DNA of 10,742 nucleotides, from NCBI GenBank assembly GCA_021774205.1, contig JAJFJI010000061.1, forward strand, positions 1-10,742, written 5' to 3'. A model generated the notes under the pieces. That model was not told the origin of the DNA and made no database searches. It saw only the letters and a list, made by a program, of their open reading frames with translations. Position numbers and translations under genes: made by a program. Numbering within the stretch: position 1 is the stretch's first letter; each line of letters opens with the position of its first letter. The stretch is from Nitrosomonas sp. (GTDB lineage: Bacteria > Pseudomonadota > Gammaproteobacteria > Burkholderiales > Nitrosomonadaceae). Positions 1 through 5,166 of this stretch are shown here, in pieces.

Positions 1-233
1 AAGTCAATCCAGGCGCGATAGACGGCAACACCTGCGATAAACATCAATGGTTGGGTGTTGATGGTCAGATTGAGATCGTCAGCGGGTCCATCTTTGGCCA
101 TAGCCCAGAAATCCTTGCCAAGAATATCCGAAGCTTCAGAGAAAGTTTCGCCGATAATCGGAAGGTCCCCATATCCATTCATCATACCAATGGATTGCGA
201 GCCTTGACCGGGAAATACAAATGCAAATTTCAT
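1..233 (-). CDS. fabD: Malonyl-CoA:ACP transacylase, N-terminal part (cut by window edge)
   Basis: Only the first 77 codons are present; the gene runs off the left edge. The reading frame begins MKFAFVFPGQGSQSIGMM, the classic FabD N-terminus, with the GQGSQ oxyanion-hole motif at residues 9-13. FabD moves the malonyl group from malonyl-CoA to acyl carrier protein in the cytoplasm and so supplies the extender unit for fatty-acid synthesis. The catalytic Ser (GHSxGE motif) and His lie outside the window and cannot be checked. The ATG lies 3 bases after the fabH stop codon and has no strong Shine-Dalgarno sequence, so translation is probably coupled to fabH. The position downstream of plsX-fabH matches the usual fab cluster. 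The identity is firm; whether the rest of the gene is intact is unknown. Confidence 0.95.
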   Translation of the reverse strand, partial: MKFAFVFPGQGSQSIGMMNGYGDLPIIGETFSEASDILGKDFWAMAKDGPADDLNLTINTQPLMFIAGVAVYRAWID

Positions 234-236
234 TGG

Positions 237-1193
237 TTACCAGCGGAGTAATACCGCTCCCCAGGTGAAGCCGCCGCCAACACCTTCCAGCAGCACATAT
301 TGATCCGATTGAATGCGTCCATCACGAACCGCGATATCCAGCGCCAATGGTACGGATGCTGCTGAAGTGTTGCCATGTTTCTCAACGGTGGTCACCACTT
401 TATCCATCGAAATACCAAGTTTTTTTGCGGTAGAACGGATAATACGAATATTGGCTTGGTGAGGAATTAACCAGTCTATATCAGTTGTTTGTAAATTATT
501 TTCCGCGATTGCTTCGAGCACAACTTCTTCAAGTACTTTTACAGCAAACTTGAAGACCGTATTACCTTCCATATTGACATATGGGTTGCCCTGTATTTTG
601 CCGTCACAAATATTACCAGGCACAGAAAGTACGCTACTATAATTTCCGTCGGCATGTAAATGACTTGAAAGGATTCCCGGTTGGTCGCTTTGAGTTAATA
701 ACACAGCACCCGCGCCATCACCGAATAACACGCAGGTACTACGGTCTTTCCAGTCAACAATATTTGAATAAATCTCACTACCCACAACGAGTACGTTGCG
801 ATATTTACCTGCACGAATAAACATGTCAGCTGTGGCGAGTGCATAGACAAAACCACTACAAACTGCTTGCATATCAAATGCTGGACAATTTTTGATGCCT
901 AACTTATTTTGCAAAATACAGGCGGTGCTGGGAAAAACCATATCCGGTGTGGTAGTGGCGACAATAATCAGATCAATCTCGCCAGCTTCTATATTGGCAT
1001 TTTCCATTGCACTGAGGCTGGCATTAACTGCCAGGTCACTCGCCATTTGGCCCTCTGCCGCGATATGCCGCTGGGTAATTCCAGTACGGGTGCGTATCCA
1101 TTCGTCACTCGTATCCACCATCTTTTCCAGGTCATGGTTTGTGAGAATCTTTTCTGGCAAGTAACTACCTGTTCCAATGATTCTTGAATACAT
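237..1193 (-). CDS. fabH: 3-oxoacyl-ACP synthase III (KAS III)
   Basis: FabH condenses acetyl-CoA with malonyl-ACP to give acetoacetyl-ACP, the first condensation of type II fatty-acid synthesis, in the cytoplasm. The 318-residue protein has the normal family length. The catalytic triad is visible: Cys112 in the AVCSGF context, His245 in IPHQANIR (which also holds the ACP-contact segment) and Asn275 in HGNTSAAS. The C-terminal GGGFTWGAVLLRW is typical. The N-terminal thiolase fold starts at once (YSRIIGTGSYLP), which supports the ATG at 1191-1193. This ATG overlaps the plsX stop codon as TAATG. A purine stretch (AAGG) sits too far upstream to be a good ribosome site, so re-initiation after plsX is likely. 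Nothing looks degraded. Substrate preference (acetyl or branched primer) cannot be told by eye; acetyl is the default in proteobacteria. Confidence 0.97.
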   Translation of the reverse strand: MYSRIIGTGSYLPEKILTNHDLEKMVDTSDEWIRTRTGITQRHIAAEGQMASDLAVNASLSAMENANIEAGEIDLIIVATTTPDMVFPSTACILQNKLGIKNCPAFDMQAVCSGFVYALATADMFIRAGKYRNVLVVGSEIYSNIVDWKDRSTCVLFGDGAGAVLLTQSDQPGILSSHLHADGNYSSVLSVPGNICDGKIQGNPYVNMEGNTVFKFAVKVLEEVVLEAIAENNLQTTDIDWLIPHQANIRIIRSTAKKLGISMDKVVTTVEKHGNTSAASVPLALDIAVRDGRIQSDQYVLLEGVGGGFTWGAVLLRW

Positions 1194-2233
1194 TATTTTG
1201 TATTAACCTTTAGCAAGGGTTTAGAGTGAAGCGATAATTCTGCTACCTGCTCACTGATCCGGCGCAGCATGCCGCCACGGACCTCCTCGGTTGCTCGCCT
1301 GATGGCTGCACAAAAAGCATAATTATCTGCCGAACCATGGCTTTTAACGACAATACCACGTAATCCTAATAGGCTGGCGCCATTATATTGGCGATGATCT
1401 ACCCGCCGTTTAAAAGCACTAATTACCGGTAAAGCAACTAGCCCGGCCATTTTAGTCAGCAAATTTCGTTTAAATTCTTCGCGCAGATAGGTTGCCAGCA
1501 TTTGGGCTAACCCCTCTGATGTTTTTAGGGTTACATTGCCTACAAAGCCGTCACAGACCACAATGTCCGTGGTACCTTTGTAAATATCATTGCCTTCGAT
1601 ATTGCCGTAAAAATTGAGGCCGCTATCACGTAGCAATTCTGCCGCTTGTTTCACGGTTTCATTTCCCTTTATAGCTTCCTCACCGATATTCAACAGACCG
1701 ACGCTAGGTGCAACCTTGTTTTCTATCGACGATATCAACGCTGAACCCATAAGACCGAATTGCAGTAAATGTTCCGGCATACAATCAATATTAGCACCAA
1801 GATCCAATATATAGGTATGACCTTTGATAGTAGGTAAAGCAGCAGCAAGCGCAGGGCGATCGATCCCCTCGATGGTTTTCAAAACGAATCGGGAAGTTGC
1901 TAGCAAAGCACCTGTATTGCCAGCACTAACACATGCTTGCGCTTCGCCATTTTTTACTAAATTGATAGCGACGCGCATTGAAGAATCTTTTTTGCCACGC
2001 AGCGCCAATGCAGGTGGCTCATCCATGCCTACGACTTCACTTGCCGCATGAACTCTTAATCGTGGGCCAAGTTGAGTTTTCAAAAAAAGTAATTCAGCTT
2101 TAATGGCACCAGGAATTCCTACCAGGATTATGTCCGTTTCAGGATCTCGCTTTAGACACTCAACAGCTGAAGAAACGGTTACATGAGGCCCATGGTCGCC
2201 ACCCATGCAATCAATTGCCACAGTGATATTCAA
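1193..2233 (-). CDS. plsX: Phosphate acyltransferase PlsX
   Basis: PlsX converts acyl-ACP and inorganic phosphate to acyl-phosphate, the donor used by PlsY to acylate glycerol-3-phosphate. It is a peripheral membrane enzyme linking fatty-acid and phospholipid synthesis. The 346-residue protein is full length. Family motifs are present in order: VAIDCMGGDHGP at residues 5-16, SAGNTGA at 103-109, NIGEE at 182-186, EGND at 213-216 and CDGFVGN at 227-233. The start codon is TTG (read on the minus strand at 2231-2233): it puts NITVAIDCMGGD at the N-terminus as in homologues, and no ATG or GTG lies nearby in frame. A weak AAAGAA purine stretch lies 8 bases upstream. The gene follows rpmF by 64 bases and overlaps fabH by one base. 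The TTG start may keep its translation low compared with rpmF. Confidence 0.96.
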   Translation of the reverse strand: MNITVAIDCMGGDHGPHVTVSSAVECLKRDPETDIILVGIPGAIKAELLFLKTQLGPRLRVHAASEVVGMDEPPALALRGKKDSSMRVAINLVKNGEAQACVSAGNTGALLATSRFVLKTIEGIDRPALAAALPTIKGHTYILDLGANIDCMPEHLLQFGLMGSALISSIENKVAPSVGLLNIGEEAIKGNETVKQAAELLRDSGLNFYGNIEGNDIYKGTTDIVVCDGFVGNVTLKTSEGLAQMLATYLREEFKRNLLTKMAGLVALPVISAFKRRVDHRQYNGASLLGLRGIVVKSHGSADNYAFCAAIRRATEEVRGGMLRRISEQVAELSLHSKPLLKVNTK

Positions 2234-2277
2234 TTTAAATGTTCTTTGTAGCTGAAAAAAGTTAAATACCGGGTAGA

Positions 2278-2290
2278 TTCTGCGGCAGAA
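2278..2290. other. Short perfect inverted repeat between rpmF and plsX
   Basis: TTCTG and CAGAA form a 5-bp stem with a 3-base loop, 7 bases after the rpmF stop codon. On the minus-strand transcript it is followed about 12 bases later by an AT-rich stretch with a run of six U. The stem is short and the U-run is not adjacent, so it is not a convincing terminator. It might slow 3' decay of the rpmF message or partly separate rpmF expression from plsX, but this is only a visual observation. Confidence 0.25.
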
Positions 2291-2297
2291 AGGGATT

Positions 2298-2483
2298 CTA
2301 GTCGTTATCGTTTTTGGTTGTAACTACCTTTTTGCCACGATAATAGCCTTTAGGACTAATATGATGGCGTAAATGCACTTCTCCAGTATTCGGTTCTAAT
2401 GCTAATGGCGGGTTAGACAAAAAATCATGCGCGCGGCGCATACCGCGTTTCGACGGAGATTTTTTATTTTGTTGAACAGCCAT
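2298..2483 (-). CDS. rpmF: 50S ribosomal protein L32
   Basis: This 61-residue basic protein begins MAVQQNKKSPSKRGMRRAHD and contains HLRHHISPKGYYRGKKV, the L32 signature; it is close in length to the 57-residue E. coli protein. L32 is a small protein of the large ribosomal subunit. No Cys residue is present, so this is the zinc-free (C-minus) form without the zinc-ribbon cysteines found in many other bacteria. The ATG is supported by a strong AAGGAG ribosome site 8 bases upstream, in contrast to its neighbours. The gene lies 20 bases after yceD and 64 bases before plsX, the conserved order that ties ribosome production to lipid synthesis. Confidence 0.97.
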   Translation of the reverse strand: MAVQQNKKSPSKRGMRRAHDFLSNPPLALEPNTGEVHLRHHISPKGYYRGKKVVTTKNDND

Positions 2484-2491
2484 ACTCTAAG

Positions 2492-2497
2492 CTCCTT
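2492..2497 (-). promoter_or_regulatory. Strong ribosome binding site of rpmF
   Basis: The minus strand reads AAGGAG, separated by 8 bases from the rpmF ATG. It is the only strong Shine-Dalgarno sequence among the minus-strand genes in the window. This fits the much higher protein demand for a ribosomal subunit than for PlsX, FabH or FabD on the same message. Confidence 0.8.
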
Positions 2498-2503
2498 ATT
2501 AGG

Positions 2504-3004
2504 TTAATGCGTTTTCTTTAGTCCGGCGAGTTTTGCAAATGGATGCACTGATGACTCTTTGTCAGCCGTGAGATTGCTCTTAATTGAACACTCATCTTCC
2601 TGATGGCGCGAGGAAGTCGATAGGCCCAGAATTATCTCATCTTCAATTAGCAACATGACGTCCATATCAGATGTTGCCAAAATGCTATCAATGGCGTCAT
2701 CTTCATCATATTGACCAAGTTCATCTTCATCGTTTGCCAGTAACAAATTTGCCTGCAAATCCAGTGTATGCACTAATTTGCCAAGACAACGCTGACAACA
2801 GAGATTTATCTCACCTCGAATGAGAATTTGCAATATTGGCTTGTAATTTTCGTCAAATAAGCCGTTGATTGTATAAATCAGTTCGCCTTCTCTATCGAAC
2901 AAATAACTTTGTAAACGCGAAAATTCAGCGGGAGATATTTTACCATGATGTATCCCCCCATTGCGTACGAAATCAAAAGAATCTATGACAAATCTTACAG
3001 ACAT
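2504..3004 (-). CDS. yceD: YceD/DUF177 family protein, 23S rRNA accumulation factor
   Basis: The 166-residue protein has the DUF177 layout: a beta-rich N-terminal part, a Cys pair in LCCQRCL (Cys70 and Cys73), an acidic middle (residues 91-122, rich in Asp and Glu), then SSRHQEDEC with His134 and Cys139, and a C-terminal PFAKLAGLK. The two Cys/His groups could bind a metal; that is inference. Members of this family are needed for normal 23S rRNA levels in bacteria and chloroplasts, and the gene is nearly always just upstream of rpmF, as here (20 bases). The start ATG at 3002-3004 has no Shine-Dalgarno sequence, and a candidate -10 box lies so close that the message may have only a few leader bases. 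The out-of-frame ATG at 3013-3015 cannot be the start. The assignment rests on motif and context and is secure at family level. Confidence 0.93.
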   Translation of the reverse strand: MSVRFVIDSFDFVRNGGIHHGKISPAEFSRLQSYLFDREGELIYTINGLFDENYKPILQILIRGEINLCCQRCLGKLVHTLDLQANLLLANDEDELGQYDEDDAIDSILATSDMDVMLLIEDEIILGLSTSSRHQEDECSIKSNLTADKESSVHPFAKLAGLKKTH

Positions 3005-3015
3005 AACGCGCGCAT

Positions 3016-3042
3016 GTTATAGTTTTTAACTTTACAAGTCAA
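3016..3042 (-). promoter_or_regulatory. Candidate sigma-70 promoter for yceD-rpmF-plsX-fabHD
   Basis: On the minus strand TTGACT (3042-3037) and TATAAC (3021-3016) are separated by 15 bases; reading the -35 box as TTTGAC gives 16. The expected transcription start is near 3009, which leaves only about five bases before the yceD ATG at 3004. The region is AT-rich and is the only intergenic space upstream of the operon. Box quality is good but the spacer is short, and the start site was estimated by eye. Confidence 0.55.
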
Positions 3043-3058
3043 AAAAACAGAATAGAAT
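3025..3058 (+). promoter_or_regulatory. Candidate divergent promoter(s) for maf
   Basis: Two overlapping possibilities exist on the plus strand. The better-matching one is TTTACA (3031-3036), 16 bases, TAGAAT (3053-3058), which predicts a start near 3065, just downstream of the first TTG codon of maf. A weaker one is TTTAAC (3025-3030), 17 bases, CAGAAT (3048-3053), which predicts a start at the TTG itself (3060) and hence a leaderless message. Both interlock with the minus-strand yceD promoter. The choice decides where Maf begins. Confidence 0.4.
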
Positions 3059-3059
3059 T

Positions 3060-3656
3060 TTGGAAAAACAAAGTATTCCGTTGCAACTCGTACTAGGATC
3101 GAGTTCTATTTATCGTCGCGAACTACTCCAGCGATTGCAAATTCCATTTGAAACCGCTAACCCAGAAATTGATGAAGCTCCCCTACTTGGCGAAACACCT
3201 GAGGCTACCGCGTTACGATTAGCCAAAACCAAAGCCCGTGCAGTTGCATCAACTTTTCCAGAAGCACTAATCATAGGCGCCGATCAGGTAGCAGTGTTGA
3301 ATGGTGTTCAGCTGGGCAAGCCCTTAAACCATGCAAACGCGATTAAACAGTTACATTTTATGCGTGGAAAGGAGGTTGTATTTTATACTGCAGTCAGTCT
3401 ATTTAACAGCCGCAACAATCACATGCAAACACGAATTGTTCCTTTTTGTATTAAATTCCGCCAATTAAGCGATCAGCAAATATTAAATTACCTCAACAAG
3501 GAGCAGCCCTATCATTGCGCAGGCAGCGCGAAGTCAGAAGGACTAGGTATTGCGCTTATCGAGCGGATGACCGGCGAAGATCCCAATGCCTTGATTGGAC
3601 TGCCGATGATCGCACTCATAGACATGCTGACAAATGAAGGAATGGCGATTGTATAA
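3060..3656 (+). CDS. maf: Maf-family nucleotide pyrophosphatase, YceF type (7-methyl-GTP)
   Basis: Maf proteins hydrolyse non-canonical nucleoside triphosphates to monophosphate and pyrophosphate in the cytoplasm. The 198-residue protein shows the family motifs: LGSSSIYRRELL at residues 12-23, EIDE at 36-39, IIGADQV with Asp75 and Gln76, GKPL at 86-89 and HCAGSAKSEG at 152-161. The last motif marks the YceF subfamily, whose E. coli member prefers 7-methyl-GTP, rather than the YhdE subfamily that acts on dTTP/UTP. E. coli yceF also lies beside yceD. The start is uncertain: TTG at 3060 gives MEKQSIPLQLVLGSSS, while a second TTG at 3081 gives MQLVLGSSS, close to the E. coli length. Neither has a clear Shine-Dalgarno sequence. 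The longer form is given here. The gene stands alone, divergent from yceD. Confidence 0.93.
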   Translation: MEKQSIPLQLVLGSSSIYRRELLQRLQIPFETANPEIDEAPLLGETPEATALRLAKTKARAVASTFPEALIIGADQVAVLNGVQLGKPLNHANAIKQLHFMRGKEVVFYTAVSLFNSRNNHMQTRIVPFCIKFRQLSDQQILNYLNKEQPYHCAGSAKSEGLGIALIERMTGEDPNALIGLPMIALIDMLTNEGMAIV

Positions 3657-3657
3657 T
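3627..3657 (+). promoter_or_regulatory. Candidate promoter of the czcCBA operon, inside the end of maf
   Basis: A perfect TATAAT at 3652-3657 overlaps the maf stop codon, and CTGACA (5 of 6 consensus bases) lies at 3627-3632, giving a 19-base spacer. The expected start is near 3664, about 79 bases before the czcC ATG. A spacer of 19-20 bases is typical of promoters activated by MerR-family metal sensors, but I see no clear dyad in this spacer, so that link is weak. No other good promoter was seen between maf and czcC. Confidence 0.4.
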
Positions 3658-3698
3658 TGCAAGTTTTTTCATATATGCAGGGCCAATTTATCCGTTAC

Positions 3699-3726
3699 TT
3701 GATCAATTGAAATCACGTGCAACGTG
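3699..3726. promoter_or_regulatory. Two small dyads upstream of czcC (possible operator or leader hairpin)
   Basis: TTGATCAA (3699-3706) is a perfect 8-base palindrome. Eight bases further on, CACGT-GCA-ACGTG (3714-3726) is a perfect 5-bp inverted repeat with a 3-base spacer. They lie in the leader of the metal-efflux operon, where a repressor site or RNA hairpin would make sense. Both are short enough to occur by chance, and neither matches an operator that I recognise. Confidence 0.25.
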
Positions 3727-3742
3727 TGTACGAGAGATCGCT

Positions 3743-5125
3743 ATGAATTTTTGCGCATTATTTACGCTGTTACGGGACTGGTGCAGGCGATTGATAGGTG
3801 TCGGATTACTTGTCTTCGGTTCTGCATTGTCTTCCTTGTCAATTGCTGAGAGTAACGCGCCCACAATGTTTCCGGCGCAAGAAATCAATAACACTTCATC
3901 ATCTTTACCTGTGGAGAATACAGCGCTTACTTTGCGTGATGCTGTTCAGCTTGCGTTGCAGCATAATCCTGAATTAGCGTCTTTTGCTAAAGAAATACAG
4001 GCTTTAGAAGGCGTGACGTTGCAAGCTGGATTGTTGCCAAATCCACGATTACAAATAGATTTTGGAGATCTTGGCACTAGAACCGATATTACGCCAGGCG
4101 GAACATTTACCTCGATTCGGATTGGTCAATTACTTGAAACTGGTGGAAAGCGACGGGCACGAAGAAATGCCGCGTCGTTAAATGAAGAACGGGCTGAAAG
4201 GAATTATGAAGCCAGGCGTTTGGATTTGATTGCCCAGGTAGCAAATATCTTCACGGATATTTTGGCCGGACAAGCGCGGCTGAAACTAGCGCAAGACAAT
4301 TCAATCTTAGCGCAAAAAGTTGTTGATGCCGCCAGAAAACGTGTCCAGGCTGGAAAAGCACCGCCTATCGAAGAGACCCGCGCAGAGGTTACGCTTGCCA
4401 CTGCAAAGATCGAACTCGAGCAGGCGCAACGTGACTTAAATGCTTTCCGAAAACAGTTGACTTTATTGTGGGGTAATCCCGCGCCACAATTCAAGCATGC
4501 GGCAGGTGATCTTGAGTCTCTCGTTGAAATACCGAATTTCGATACACTGACCGAACGCGTTCGCGTCAATCCTACCGCATTGAGCAGCCAGGCCAATTTG
4601 GCGCAACGCAAGGCCAATTTAAAGCTGCAGCAAGCGCATCGCCTGCCGGATATCACCGTTAGCGCGGGTATCCGACGCTATGCACAGAAGCTAGACGAGC
4701 TAGATTCGGGGGTTTTAAATGACACCACAGCTTTGGTAGGAATTTCCGTTCCTTTGCCATTATTTGACCGCAATCAGGGTAATATACTTGAAGCACATCA
4801 ACGCGTGGACCAGGCGGAGGATCAGTGGGAAGCGACAGACTTAATGTTAAGAAGTCTGCTGGTGCAGACGTATGAAGCGTTAATCGCAGCGCAGAATGAG
4901 ATTCGAGTGTTGCAAGATGAAATTCTACCAGGGGCCAAAGAATCATTCATGATCGCCAGAAGAGGCTATGAGCTAGGCCGATTTGATTTTTTATTCATGC
5001 TCGACGCACAACGCGCCTTGTTTCAAAACCAAACATTGTATGTGCGTGCATTGGCGAATTATCAACGTCTTGTCAATGAAATCGAGCGCCTCATTGCGGC
5101 ACCTATTGAGAATGCATCAAATTAA
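3743..5125 (+). CDS. czcC: Outer-membrane channel of CzcCBA heavy-metal efflux system (TolC/OEP family)
   Basis: CzcC forms the outer-membrane exit duct of the tripartite metal pump. From the ATG at 3743 the protein has 460 residues. It starts with Arg/Cys-containing residues 1-16, a hydrophobic core at about 17-34 and a probable signal cleavage after SIA (residue 35); no lipobox Cys follows. The first outer-membrane efflux repeat begins with LTLRDAVQLALQHNPEL (about 62-78) and LQAGLLPNPRL (93-103), both typical of CzcC. The second repeat holds VGISVPLPLFDRNQGNI and a C-terminal RRGYELGRFDFLFMLDAQRAL. Long Ala/Gln/Glu-rich helices between them fit the periplasmic barrel. The ATG is chosen over an in-frame TTG at 3707 because a GAGA purine stretch lies 7 bases upstream and the signal peptide fits. 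It is the first gene of the operon; czcB follows after 41 bases. Confidence 0.92.
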   Translation: MNFCALFTLLRDWCRRLIGVGLLVFGSALSSLSIAESNAPTMFPAQEINNTSSSLPVENTALTLRDAVQLALQHNPELASFAKEIQALEGVTLQAGLLPNPRLQIDFGDLGTRTDITPGGTFTSIRIGQLLETGGKRRARRNAASLNEERAERNYEARRLDLIAQVANIFTDILAGQARLKLAQDNSILAQKVVDAARKRVQAGKAPPIEETRAEVTLATAKIELEQAQRDLNAFRKQLTLLWGNPAPQFKHAAGDLESLVEIPNFDTLTERVRVNPTALSSQANLAQRKANLKLQQAHRLPDITVSAGIRRYAQKLDELDSGVLNDTTALVGISVPLPLFDRNQGNILEAHQRVDQAEDQWEATDLMLRSLLVQTYEALIAAQNEIRVLQDEILPGAKESFMIARRGYELGRFDFLFMLDAQRALFQNQTLYVRALANYQRLVNEIERLIAAPIENASN

Positions 5126-5154
5126 GTGGCTGATTGCTTTGGCTTTATGCGTTT

Positions 5155-5160
5155 AAGGAG
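5155..5160 (+). promoter_or_regulatory. Ribosome binding site that fixes the czcB start
   Basis: AAGGAG lies 6 bases before the TTG at 5167-5169. The in-frame TTG at 5134 lies upstream of this site and has no such sequence, so 5167 is the better start despite the rare codon. Confidence 0.8.
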
Positions 5161-5166
5161 CATATT

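Noticed and set aside
51..251. A 66-codon plus-strand open frame near the left edge
   Set aside because: It is antisense to fabD, whose N-terminal motif is unmistakable.
3707..3742. Upstream TTG start for czcC at 3707
   Set aside because: It would add 12 polar residues before the signal peptide and has no purine-rich site upstream; the ATG at 3743 is preferred.
4204..4656. A 150-codon open frame on the minus strand, antisense to czcC
   Set aside because: It lies wholly within czcC, has low-complexity Ser/Ala/Cys-rich content, no ribosome site and no family resemblance; it mirrors the Ala/Gln/Arg-rich helices of CzcC.
5134..5166. Upstream TTG start for czcB at 5134
   Set aside because: It would place the AAGGAG ribosome site inside the coding region and has no ribosome site of its own; the TTG at 5167 fits better.
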